A stretch of DNA of 64,000 nt from Botrytis cinerea B05.10. Taxonomy: Eukaryota; Ascomycota; Leotiomycetes; Helotiales; Sclerotiniaceae. Made by a program: the position numbers and the translations under genes. This document shows, in pieces, positions 34,294 through 45,789 of this stretch (its first letter is position 1; each line of letters opens with the position of its first letter). The DNA is taken from NCBI RefSeq assembly GCF_000143535.2, contig NC_037310.1:2728001-2792000 (forward strand), written 5' to 3'. The notes beneath the pieces were generated by a model. It did not search any database and had not been told where the DNA came from. It saw only the letters and a program-made list of their open reading frames with translations.

Positions 34294-35448
34294 TCACAAC
34301 TTTGACTCCTTTCTTCGTACGAATGTATCGTCTAGTAAATAATCGGGGTATCTCTTTCCTCCGGCCATTCCTCCCGGGTGCCTCCCTATTTGGACTCGGT
34401 TAGTAAAAATAACTTAGCGAGGGTGAATGAAATGGGTCCGGAAAACGAAGGATTAGGAAATAATCAAACGTACAATTCCCTCCGTCAATAACCAAGACTT
34501 CACCATTGACAAAACTTCCTGCATCGCTGAATAAGTACACAGTTCCATCTGCAATTTCCTTTACTGTGCCATATCTGCCCAATGGATTTCTTCTTTGCGC
34601 ATCCCCGCTAGCTTCGCTCTCCTTATCGCCCAGTCTTGCCATTCCCTCCGTTCCTTCTATGGGTCCTGGAGTGATCACATTACTAGTTATTCCCCTTGGA
34701 CCGTATTCCAATGCGGCCGTTGCAGAAATAGCATCGACGCCTGCTTTTGCTGCTGCTGCGTGTCCCTGAAGTGCCATTCCTGTAAAATGGAATGTGGCGG
34801 AGATGAAAATAATGCGACCTCCCGTGTTGGGGTTAGAAGCTTTGTTTGGATGGGCAGAGGCGGATTTTATGAGGTGTGGGAGAGTAGCTTTGAGGGTGTT
34901 GAAGGAACCGAGAGTGTCAATTTCGAGGACAGTTCGGAAAGCGTTCGAGGAGAGACCTTCGAGGGGTGAAATGAAATTTCCTGCTGCTCCGGCGCTGTTG
35001 GAGTGGTCATGTATTAGAATACGCCATCAATGAAAATGAGGGAAAGGGAAATAAGGATAAGCAATCGTACATAACGAAATCAATGCCTCCTAATTCCTTC
35101 ACACATGTCTCTACCGCACTGTCCAAACTCTTTATGTTTCTCACATCAACACCGCCAATTCCAATGACTTTCGATCCGGGACGTGCAGTTGAAATGGATT
35201 TGGCCATGGATTCAGTCTTGGATGGATTGCGTCCGATAATACACGCGTTGGCGCCCAGGTGAACCATTGCGCGCACTTGAGCGGAACATATCGTACCTGC
35301 TCCGCCAGTACAGAAGACGACTTTGTTGTCTAAAGGATGTACGGTTAGTCTATGCAATCAAAGCAAACCGTGCCATCTATTCGAAGTCCATACCAAAGAT
35401 GCCATTCCGCCAGACATCGGAGAGATATTCTGATCGAGGTAGAGCCAT
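34294..35448 (-). CDS. SPS19: Peroxisomal 2,4-dienoyl-CoA reductase (SDR, SKL-ended)
   Basis: Exons 35448-35394, 35329-35071, 34994-34474 and 34385-34294 on the minus strand, 308 residues; every join keeps frame. The NADPH-binding motif FCTGGAGTIC is near residues 25-35. The core VIAGAAGNF spans the second junction. IIFISATFHFTGMALQGHAA with AAKAGVDA holds the conserved Lys but no YxxxK tyrosine, as in peroxisomal dienoyl-CoA reductases rather than ordinary SDRs. EVLVIDGGNWR near the end is family-typical. The C-terminus is SKL, a canonical PTS1, so the enzyme belongs in the peroxisome matrix. There it reduces 2,4-dienoyl-CoA so that unsaturated fatty acids with even-position double bonds can be beta-oxidised. 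The PTS1 lies in the small last exon (30 residues) and would be missed if that exon were dropped. Confidence 0.9.
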
Positions 35449-35888
35449 GTTCGTTTATATCTCGAGGATCAAAGGTGTATGTATTTGTAAGTTCGAGACG
35501 GAATTGCTGATGTAGATACTTATATTTGTTTCGATAATTAAGTCCTACGTACACAACAGTTTATCATCAATGGGAAAACACACGTTATTTGAATTACTGA
35601 GCCAAAGTGAGACATGACCGACCTTCGTAAATCCGGGGTCTCAAGCCTCGGTACGGCTATCCATTAACAAGTTCCGGGGCTAAGATTTGATTACATAATA
35701 TCGCAATTGATCAATTGAAGAAAATGACGGCGGAGTTCCCTTAGTTCGGTACTTCTATTTCCGCTAAGCTGATAGAATACCTAACCAAATCAACAACTTA
35801 GATCCCACTTTATCCATCACACTGTTTTTGTGTATTGGACAACCCTTCAGTGAGAACTTATCTGAGAGGGCTATTAATCACTGACAAG
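35449..35888. promoter_or_regulatory. Divergent promoter region, SPS19 / ATG33
   Basis: 440 bp. Paired CCGGGG/CCCCGG motifs occur around 35630-35690. No TATA box stands out. Confidence 0.35.
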
Positions 35889-36653
35889 ATGTATACAAAG
35901 ACTGTTTCGACTTTGAAGTTTGTGGGATCGATTTCCCTTGGCCTACTTACTGTAAGTTGCTTGCATCACCCCACTACAGCTCGTCATTCCAGACCTTACA
36001 CCTTGTCTATTTCCATTAATCTATTCTCATCTTCTATCCTCCCAATCTATTGTGAATGCAACAGACTGACAATCAATGAAAAACAGGGCGTTTCCTATAC
36101 CCTTTCATCCCTCACTATTCCTGCCTTCCTGACCCTCCCGTCCGCCACTCTCGCATCTCGTTCCTACAGCTCCCTGACTACTCTCGCCACAACACATACT
36201 CGGGCGCTTACATGGATTTCATCATGGTCTTTCCTTCTCGCCTTTTATTTCTCACCGCGAGGACAAAGACATCCATATCTCCTCTGGACCTCGCTCTTCG
36301 CTGCCTCAAGCTCAATCGTCGATAAACTCATCCCGCTTGCTATAGGCTCCACAGGTCCAAGACGCATTGCACAGAAGAAACGATCAAAGAAGCCTATGAG
36401 CCCCAGACAAATGGATGCAAGTTACGAGGTTTTGAGCAAGAGCGCGAGAGATTATGAAAGTGCGGGGTTGGCGAGTAGTGAGGAGGAAATGGATGATAAT
36501 GTCAACGGAGAAGAAGTGAGAGAGGAGATGGAGGGCTTCATGGCCAGCCAAGTCGTCAGGACTGTAGTCGCTGGCTTGGGCTTTGCGATGAGTGTTGTGG
36601 GTATTTGGGGAGATGGAGGTTTTACTGAGGTCGTTTTTGTGGATGTTGTGTAG
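35889..36653 (+). CDS. ATG33: Atg33-like mitochondrial outer-membrane protein
   Basis: Exons 35889-35951 and 36087-36653, with a 135-nt intron (GTAAGT...AACAG; GACTGAC branch-like site), encode 209 residues. The in-frame TTG at 35835 is rejected because the ATG at 35889 gives the family start (MYTKTVSTLKFVGSISLGLL). The join reads LLT-GVSYTLSSLTIPAFLTLPSA. Hydrophobic segments lie near residues 8-40, 65-85 and 90-115, with a last one close to the C-terminus (VVAGLGFAMSVVGIWGDGG). A charged loop (MDASYEVLSKSARDYES, acidic EEEMDD) lies between. In yeast Atg33 is a mitochondrial outer-membrane protein needed for selective mitophagy; related Scm4 proteins share the layout. The assignment rests on overall pattern. 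Confidence 0.72.
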   Translation: MYTKTVSTLKFVGSISLGLLTVSCLHHPTTARHSRPYTLSISINLFSSSILPIYCECNRLTINEKQGVSYTLSSLTIPAFLTLPSATLASRSYSSLTTLATTHTRALTWISSWSFLLAFYFSPRGQRHPYLLWTSLFAASSSIVDKLIPLAIGSTGPRRIAQKKRSKKPMSPRQMDASYEVLSKSARDYESAGLASSEEEMDDNVNGEEVREEMEGFMASQVVRTVVAGLGFAMSVVGIWGDGGFTEVVFVDVV

Positions 36654-38629
36654 CTGGGGATGAGATGGGTTGAGAGTACGGTTACGAGGAATGCGATATG
36701 AGGTAAATACAACGAATTATATGATATTGACGAAAGACGAGGCGTAACTTTGATGCGAGCTCTGGGTTAGCCCTGAAGCTTGTAGGATGGGATGGGTCGG
36801 GTGGTTTATAGGCGCGATGGGGCAGCAAACAATAAATTCCCATTCTTTCATTATGTATCGATGTTGAAACCTCTTTATTGACTGCAAAATTTGCTTCTGT
36901 CTCAACGTTTGAATTCTGGGCTTCTCTGTCTAGTAATCCGACAATGACCTAAGAATTGGACCTGTCTGTTGTTTCAGTATACTACGAACATTCATGAAAA
37001 CTTGATATTGAAGGCAACGACTTTGAAATGCACTTTTTTTTTAAATGTTACTACCGTTCTTCATCCCCTACATCTCTATATCACTTTTCTGTAGAGTAGT
37101 TATCTCAAACCATCTCTACAGTATACATTTCCAGACTTTTGAACTCCGAGATTCCTTCAAATATGTGAAGACTTATATTCTATATGTAAAGACTTAGCAA
37201 ATTACTTTCACACCCCCTAAATATCATTTAATTACTCTTGTTCCCTAAAATTTAGATTTGTTTTATTTCTATACTCTTCGAATTCTATAGTGGAATGAGC
37301 AGATTCTATAGTGAGAAGATGGATTCTATAGTAAGCAGTAAAATAGTCGAATTCTATAATGAGAAGATAGATTCTGATATGGAATCTCAGAGATATAAGA
37401 GTAGTCAAATCGCTTTTGAGGGGTACGAGAGCGATCCATTATGTATGTATGTAAACAAATAAATATAAAAATGGAACTCTCTTCTGGCTTTCTATATGAT
37501 TGATACCTTTATTCTTCCTTATAGTGACTCGATGAAGTCGTGTGTAGTAGTAGTGATTTCGCAATACTGCTTAGAAACGTTCTTTACTTAGAAGTATTGT
37601 ATGAAAGCTTGCTCTATGTATGTCGCGTGTGATACCTTGCTCGTTGTATACGAATAAATCTAATAAGGTTATAGTTTGGATTCATCTAGGCGCAGTATGT
37701 CGCAGTGGTAATCTGTCAAGTATGAATATAGGGACCCCGATACTTTATAGTATAGTTTGACACGCGGTGATTTTGGATTCGTTATACAACTAAAAGATTT
37801 GATCAGTTATGGAAACCGTACTCATGCTGAGTGTTGTTTTGGCTTAGATATCAAAGCTCATATTGAATCATATAATAGTACGGACTATAAGACACTATGA
37901 GTGGTGTAGGGGTAGATGGAATTGATTGTAAAGTGTAAAGGGAGAGGGAGACAGTAAATTGGAGAGGGCGTCTGTTAATCGGCGAGTTTACTTCATATAA
38001 GCTTTTGGGGGAGGAACGAATGATCAAAGAGATGCTAATGTGAAATGCATAGAATTTGAAGGGGTATGCTAATGATGAACGGTTTGAGTGGTGGCTTTGG
38101 CCTTAATGAAACGGCTTGCATCGTCCACAACCGAGAATAGAATGCGGGTGAAAAGAAGAGGATGGAAATCCGAATTTTTTGAATATGAACTGGATAGGAA
38201 ATCCGGTTTCTACGGGTGCTGAGTTTGAGAAAAGCTTCTCAATCAAAAGTATGAGGCGAGTACGTTTTGTGATTCTCACAAATAAATAATTGTGCATGGA
38301 GATTGTTTTTTTTTTCTCTCTTCCGATAAAATGATGATAAAATTGAAATTCTATTATCATAATATATGGAACAAGCCCATTTTAACTTTCAATGAGAATA
38401 CACGCACAATAACCCAAGACCCAATGATAACCTATGGACAAGAATCTGACTCCAAATCACAATGTTCAGACAAGCTGCGATTCTCATCGCCCCCAAATAT
38501 CAAGTTTCAGCCCAGCATAACCCTCAATACCGTATTCGAATTATCCATCTCGCAAGGCAATGAACCAGATCGCCAGAATTATGAACATAGATACTCAATC
38601 CGAACAGCAAATCCGGGACAGGCAAGCCA
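36654..38629. other. AT-rich intergenic region with interrupted repeats
   Basis: No gene recognised over almost 2 kb. The base composition is AT-rich but not to the extent of the decayed transposon. It holds the GATTCTATAG-type repeat block (37280-37385). Confidence 0.5.
37280..37385. repeat. Imperfect 20-27 bp direct repeats built on ATTCTATAG
   Basis: Five units, each starting GAATTCTATA or GATTCTATAG, followed by variable GTGAGAAGATG-like spacers, starting near 37280, 37302, 37322, 37349 and 37370. Confidence 0.75.
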
Positions 38630-39007
38630 CTAACACCAAGTTCTCATCCACTTATATTGTAGCGTTCGGTCCGTATATGGATCCTCAGTCGCACCCATAT
38701 CGTAAGGACCAAACGTCTTATAAGGTGTCTTATATTCAATCAGCTTGGATTGAGCATTCGGTCCAGTTTTGATGAATATTGTTGCGCTGTAGCCATCTTC
38801 ACAACCTGTGAGAGTAAAATTCATCCCTATAGTTTCATCGGGCACGATGTCGGTGGGAACCCATTGATTGGAGCATCGAAGCCAGGAATTGTCCACGACG
38901 ATACCTTGCCAGCCTTCGATCAGCCATTGAGAAACTACTGTAAGACAAGCGTTGCTGGGGAGGACAAGAATTGGGAGAATTGTCAAGATTTGTGCTTGGA
39001 ATTTCAT
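38630..39007 (-). CDS. Small secreted protein, function unknown
   Basis: A single-exon frame of 125 residues, minus strand, ATG at 39007. It starts with a clear signal peptide (MKFQAQILTILPILVLPSNA), with likely cleavage before the Cys of CLTVVSQWLIEG. The mature part has four cysteines (CLTV, RCSN, GCED and the final WC) and many Trp and Asp, including WQGIVVDNSWLRC, DGYSATIFIKTG and KTFGPYDMGA. The layout suggests a small beta-sheet extracellular protein with two disulfides. No known family is recognised. Single-exon structure and secretion resemble candidate effectors of plant-associated fungi, which is inference. Confidence 0.65.
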   Translation of the reverse strand: MKFQAQILTILPILVLPSNACLTVVSQWLIEGWQGIVVDNSWLRCSNQWVPTDIVPDETIGMNFTLTGCEDGYSATIFIKTGPNAQSKLIEYKTPYKTFGPYDMGATEDPYTDRTLQYKWMRTWC

Positions 39008-42000
39008 TTTGAGAGGGATGGAGTAAGTCTTTGCAATTGTGGAAGTAAGAGAGGGGTTTTGTGTCGGCAGCCGTACTCTTTCGTGATAGTAGCTTGACTG
39101 AGCAATGGCTTCAAATCAAGTAGAAGAAGAGGTAAAAATCAAGTGAGGGTAGGTTGATTTTCATTCAGCTAAAAGTTGTGGAACAATGCCCGATTTATAT
39201 CTTCACTGCAGTGCACTTGAACGAGCTTGGCGAGCAGGAAGGAAACTTCCCTGATGGCCTAATATGTGACCAACTTGATTCCTCTCTATAGGTTTTCACT
39301 TGAAATTTCCTTGTCATTTCCAAACTCATGTCTTTGCAGTCTGTTGCTGACATTTGATTCATGCCCAGGAGAAATTTAGATTGGAACACGGGGTCATGTT
39401 TGGCGGTAAATGATCCTTCGCGCGAATACTCATACGATATAATAACTAAAGATGGGGTTAAAGTAAGGTTGATTCTAGTTGAACGCAAAAAGCACAATCT
39501 CCTGTGGGCGCTCAATTGGAGAAATCATAAGGATGGATTATTAACTGCTGGGGTTTTGATGGCCGGTTTTATATTTAGATTGAGAGACGCGGTGCTATGC
39601 CCTGCGACAGATAGAGACGCCTTGAATATTCTAGAGCACTGTAAATTGCTATAGTTCCAGGGTACGATGTGCACTTTTCATTCGACTTTGAATGGCGGAG
39701 AATTGCTTTTCTTCGAAGCCCTAGAATTACAATCATGTATTCCATGTAGCTCGATGTTGAACGTTCAGATATCTGCGAACTGTGTAGTTGCTTGAACAAT
39801 GCCGAGAAGCATGCAACCAACTTGCACCAGAAAACGCGCAAAATATGATATTGCCTCGGCCACACCAGATTACCTAGGCAGTCGATAAGAAATTGGTAAG
39901 CCGGATTCGACGGAGTAAAGTAAGTCCTCAAATGTTTGGATTGCTTCAATTAGTTGGAATCCGTGGGAATCATAAAATGGCGACGTTGCCAGGGCTGCTT
40001 TCCAGCGACGGGCGCGTAAGCTGTAAGTGGCATTATTTGCACATCGAATGCCATCTTATATACTTGAATGGGAAGCTAATCATTGTGTTCGTGATGAGGT
40101 CGATAGCTTCGTCCGGCTTCATGTATATTTAGTCGAAATTGTGGCAATCTTATCATAATTTGTCGAAATGTGAAAGCAATGACATGATGTAAAAGGCGTT
40201 ACAATCACCAGTCGACTTGTCTTTCGAAGGTATTGATCGTCGGATTTGATGTGCAGCCGGTGTAAGACTATCGAGGAATCAATGGGCGGGCTAAACATCT
40301 GCCGTGATATCGCCTCATCTGCCACAGTATCATTAGAATAGCGCGCCAAGTGAGATAAATTGAGCAGGTTCGATATTCCGTACTACAAGAGGGCATTTGG
40401 TCCCATCTGAAAGGTGTAAAAAATGGAAATCTGTGCGATGCAAACGTCTCTATCGAGATAAACTCGATATAATGAGTTAAACTCGATGTCACTAATCGAT
40501 TGTGATACGATGAACTTCCAGACCATGAGGGGCTGCCGAGAGAATGCTCAACCCCGTTCTTCGTCGTATTCCCGTATCACATCGACTCGACATAAATAAA
40601 TATGAAGGAGGAAGCCATGTTTCGATACCTCAAATTATTTTCCATCGTGTTGAACGTCGTCTCCGTGAAGCATCTCAAGCTTATGTAGGTAGGTAGGTAG
40701 GTAGGTATTTTTGCGTCTGGTCTGACTGACTGCCTGTAGATCCCACTGCAACCTCGCTCGCCAACGACTCTAACACGGACACGAGTAGCGAGAGTATATA
40801 GATGCTAATTAGGTGTTTGCTGGCTATCAAAGTAGACACATAGTGCGTATGCGTATTGCACGTATCTTCTTCATTTTTCTCTCTCCAACCTTTCCTTTGC
40901 TTTTTTCTTCTCGCCTTTTCCCCATATCTATTACTTACATTGATACCTCGCCATTGTAGTCACTGCTGCATGGCATGGCTATTGTGGGTGTATACCAGTG
41001 ATCATCTTTTGCCCATTCAGAGCCACTTCGGTCTTTGGCTTTCTTCAATCCGGCTTTCAACACATTATTCCATCAATGATCTTTGACCTCTTCAGCTCCA
41101 AACATCCTTAGGTACTGGTATGGTGTGGGATGCGACCGGGGGAAGTTTCTCTTGTCAAATCTCCGATCTTATCATGATTCTCTTGGCATTCCTGCATGCT
41201 CATAGCTTTGCGGCTTTCGACTCATCAAAGGGTCCTCGAGGTACACAATGTACCACGAATCAGTCAGTGTTACTTGGCGAGTGCCGCATCACTCTTTCAT
41301 AATGTGGATAAAGAGCATTTGCAACTATCTCGTTATCTTGTCAGGTATGCAGTATTTGCTACGTCCTGTGAAGCATCGTTTGTTATATTGTAGATTCATC
41401 ACAAAGAATTGGGTTGTATCTATGGGTAATTCACAGGCCAGCTCCTCACTGCCGTCTGACACTGAAGGTTCCCTCCAAATCTGGCTCACAGAATCTAGTC
41501 TTCCCCTTCAATCCTTTACGCATCTTTGTGTGCCTGTCTCTAAAGAATCCAACCTTACTTTTCACTATCGCATCTTACTCCACGCACATCTGCATCGTGC
41601 ATTAAACCCTGAAATATGGGTCGCAGCACAATTTTACTTTCTTTGGACACAGTCGCAAAGACTATCCATATTCCCATGTTACATGGGTTATGTGATCTAT
41701 CAATCTTTACTCTCACGATAATGTGAGCCCTATCACCTCTGCAAAAGACTTGGTGTGCTCGTAGACCTGTTGCGTTTTCTATCTTTACATTCCTAGTGTT
41801 AATGAAATTGTGGATAACCTATGAACACATGTGTGTATCCTTTCGACAATATAATCATATTAAAAAATGTGTATGGGGTACGTATTCAAGGTCACTTGGC
41901 AAGGAACTCTTTACCCGGGATGGAAGGTGGCGGTCGCATTGAGACGGGACTGATCCGAAAAATCCTAGCTGTGGATTGAAATCGTAGTAATGTCGATTCA

Positions 42001-43918
42001 AATCTGTCAAGTTATTTTAATGCTAAATTGGCGATGCTAACAAAGATCTAGGAAGCATACTTCCGCAAGTTCCTTATGTGGAGAACAATGGTCTTCTTTC
42101 GACTCACAATAAGCATGAAATTTGACCAAGAGGAAATGGAAGAGTTCATCATGGCGCTTGATTGGCAAACAAATACATGCATGGAGAATTTGCTGGCTGG
42201 TGAATATTCAACGGCCCTGCATCAACGATCTTTTCTTAGAACCCATGTTCTTCTCCTGTCAGAGGAAGCGCCTCTCTCTCACTCTCTCTGCACATCCGGG
42301 AAAACAATGCTTATACTTTCGATAGCTCTCAAAGGTGAATATCAGGAGGAATATGGGCACTACGCCCCATGCGTGAGATCTAGTATCAAGATTGCCCTAC
42401 CTGTCTTATTACAATGATGTGTATTGTTATATTTTACGGGGGTCGATGAGAACGTGACATCCACATTATCAGTCTCACCCCTCCACCAGATAGATAGTCG
42501 TCGTCAGCCTTTTTGTTACTATGCCCCGAAGCATCAGCCTTCCCGATGCAGAGTCAACTTCTCGTACCATGAGAACGTTTTCTAATGCTTGGCATAGGTG
42601 AACGGGTCCGTGAAATCTATCACAAAAGTTAAAGTTGACTCTGTAACTGCATCGTGAACTTTCTCTTAGGTTTCTTGGCGCCTGGCTAATGAGTATTGGG
42701 AAGGAAGTTCATCGCCTAAACAGCTGAAATTTCTTCAATTGACAAATTTACGCTATCTGCAACACAAGCTTTGAGCGCGGTGCAATGCACGTCGCTCAAG
42801 CCATATTAACGCACGAATCAGCCAAAGTTTGACCGGCATAGACACACATGAAGCAGGTCCCTGTGTATGCTTAGTTTTGCATCCATCTGAAGATCTAACT
42901 TTCGAACCAGAATAGGTTCACGGGGTATTGTTGCAATTGTACCTCGTAGCGCCACGGGAATAGATGTATGGCGTTTTCTGATGTGATAACGGCAACCCCT
43001 CTCGTTACCCCTTGCGCTGACATGAAGTAAGCTTTGCATCTACATGTCTATCAACATTTTGCTCGAGAACCTTGGAATCCACTTGCGCTGGTATAACTCC
43101 AAACAGTATTGCGTAGTTATTGCGTAGACATTGCGTGTACAGTGAAGATCTTCAAGTTGGTGAACTATAGAATTAGGTGAGATGTTCTCTCAAATTTTCT
43201 TGAGATTTCGCTTTCTGAGAAGACGATACTGAAAGCTCTCGGCGACAAGTGAAATTAACGTTTTTTCATCGAGAAATTTCGAGCCATCCGCGCTTACATG
43301 AGCGAACACTTACCTTCCGTATTGCAGCCCAAATTCTCCGAAAAGTGCGACCTAAGATAGAACTTCATACTAACGAAAACATGCAGCTCGCATCGGTCTA
43401 CGCCTATTAGCGCCACCACTTTCAAAAATCTCATTTTGATATCCATTCTGGAAGATATCACAAGCGTCGGGTAGCTTCAATGTTATCGACATCAAGGGTT
43501 CTAATCAGTTGTAAATGAATCGATATTTCATTATGCACACCCCGAGCCTTCTCACTGCATTATTGAAAATACCACCTACTGAATGCTATTTATTTTTGGC
43601 TCGATGGAGCTCAGGAAAGGGTCTACTTTGTGGGAGGGGGTGAACGACGCAGTGTGCGATTGCGAGATACCACCTTCTGCCTTTCCAAGTGCGGATATGC
43701 AGATGAAAGATGAAGATATCGTCGTAGTTTCCGAGGTTCTACTCATCTTCACAAGGAAAAAATGGGCATTGACTGTGTTATCGGTGAGCTCTCAGAAAGC
43801 AGGTACATCCAGTCAATAGTATAAAGAGTCTGAATGATGGTGTTGTCTTCAGCTTCTAAATCAACCAGCTCTTTTTCTCTCTTCTCCCGGGTCTTGTCGA
43901 AACCCCCTTATATTCATT
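39008..43918. other. Long region without a firm gene
   Basis: Nearly 5 kb. Open frames of 60-157 codons exist (for example 39361-39654, 41248-41721 and 42076-42417, plus strand), but none resembles a known protein or joins into a longer model. A run of TAGG units is present at about 40686-40707. The last few hundred bases are the laccase promoter, with a TATA-like TATAAAG near 43820. Confidence 0.45.
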
Positions 43919-45789
43919 ATGAAGAATTCCTTCTTTAGTTCATTGGCAAAATTTGCCTCACTTTCTTTAGCTTTGGCATTGCCAACAGCAGAAGTTATCC
44001 CATCCGCTCTGGAAGAACGCCAAAGTTGTGCCAATACTGCAACAACCAGAAGTTGTTGGGGACAGTATTCTGCATCTACGAACTCTTACACCACTGTCCC
44101 AAAAACAGGTGTAACTAGAGAGGTAATATTAATGATTTGAACCTTCTTTCTCAACTCATAGCTTACATTAATCTGCAGTATTGGCTGGTTGTCCAAAACA
44201 CAACTCTCAGTGCTGATGGAGTTTCTCGACCGACTCTTAACTTCAATGGTACCATCCCAGGACCTCAGATTACGGCTGACTGGGGTGATGATGTTATCGT
44301 CCACGTCACGAATAAACTCACTAGTAACGGAACATCTATTCACTGGCATGGTATCAGACAGTTGAATAACGCTCAGTACGACGGAGTTCCAGGTAAAAAA
44401 GGGTCCTATTCCATTCCATATCATAAACTAACACTCTCTACAGGTATCACACAATGTCCAATTGCTCCCGGAGGCACTCTCACATACAAATTTCATGCGG
44501 ACAACTATGGTAGCTCCTGGTACCACTCCCATTTTATCCTTCAATACGGTGATGGACTCTTCGGTCCTCTTGTTATTAACGGCCCTGCAACCGCCAACTA
44601 CGATGTTGATCTTGGTATGTTGTTCTTGAATGACTGGAACCACGTACCTGTTCAATCACTCTGGGATAAAGCAAAGACTGGAGCACCACCAACGCTCTTG
44701 ACTGGTCTTATGAACGGTACCAACACATATAATGGAGCTGGCAAAAAGTTTCAAACTACTTTTACACCAGGCTTGAAGTACCGCATCAGAGTGGTCAACA
44801 CAGCTGTTGATGGTCATTTCCAATTCTCTATTGATGGCCACAGCTTTCAAGTCATAGCAATGGACTTTGTACCAATTGTTCCATACAATGCTACCAGTAT
44901 TCTAGTAAGCATCGCTCAACGTTACGATATCATCGTTACAGCCAATGCTGCAGTTGGCAACTACTGGATCAGAGCAGGATGGCAAACAGCATGTTCCGGT
45001 AACACTAACGCTGCCAACATTACTGGTATCCTTAGATACACCGGTTCTAGCTCTACAGCTGATCCAACGACGACCTCTACCGTAACAGCAAGTACTAGTT
45101 GTTTGGATGAACCATTGGCAAGTCTTGTTCCATTTGTACCAATCAATCCAGTTGCTAGTTCTATCATGAAGACAACGTTGACTACTGGCGGTGGTCAATG
45201 GTTGTTTAATGGAAGTTCTTTACTTCTAAACTGGACCGACCCAACTCTTCTTACTGTCCTGAACAGCGGAAACATTTGGCCAACCGAATATAATGTCATT
45301 CCTATTGAGTCCACTACGGCGAACAAAGGATGGGCCGTTCTCGCAATCTCAGGACCCAACGGGTAAGCTTTCTACCATTATCCACCGATCCTTCTTATTT
45401 CAAACCATACTGACAATCTATTTTCTAGTCCTAATCACCCTATCCATCTCCACGGTCACGATTTCTGGACTCTATCCCAAGGCACCGGAGCCTACACTGC
45501 TACTACCGCGCTCAATCTTGTGAATCCACCCCGTCGTGACGTGATGACACTTCCCACCGGCGGACATCTTGTTATCGCTTTCCAAATCGATAACCCCGGT
45601 TCTTGGCTGATGCACTGCCATATTGCATGGCACGCATCTGAGGGTTTGGCTTTACAATTTGTCGAGAGCGAGAGTAGTATTTTACCAACGATTGGAACAG
45701 CTGATGTGTCTACTTTCCAAAACACTTGTGCAGCATGGAAGGCTTGGACTCCAACCGAGCCTTTCCCACAAGATGACTCTGGAATATAA
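43919..45789 (+). CDS. Laccase (secreted multicopper oxidase)
   Basis: Exons 43919-44122, 44179-44392, 44444-45362 and 45429-45789, 565 residues; introns of 56, 51 and 66 nt, all in frame. A signal peptide (FFSSLAKFASLSLALALPTA) and short propeptide precede CANTATTRSCWGQY. The four copper-ligand blocks are present: SIHWHGIRQ, SSWYHSHFILQYGDGLFGPL, PNHPIHLHGHDFW and the T1 block WLMHCHIAWHASEGLALQF. The C-terminus ends DDSGI, like the DSGL/V/I end at which ascomycete laccases are processed and which plugs the oxygen channel. The T1 axial residue follows the ascomycete Leu-type arrangement. It oxidises phenols with reduction of O2 to water, outside the cell. Typical roles are pigment, stilbene or lignin-related oxidation; the exact role is not visible here. 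Confidence 0.93.
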
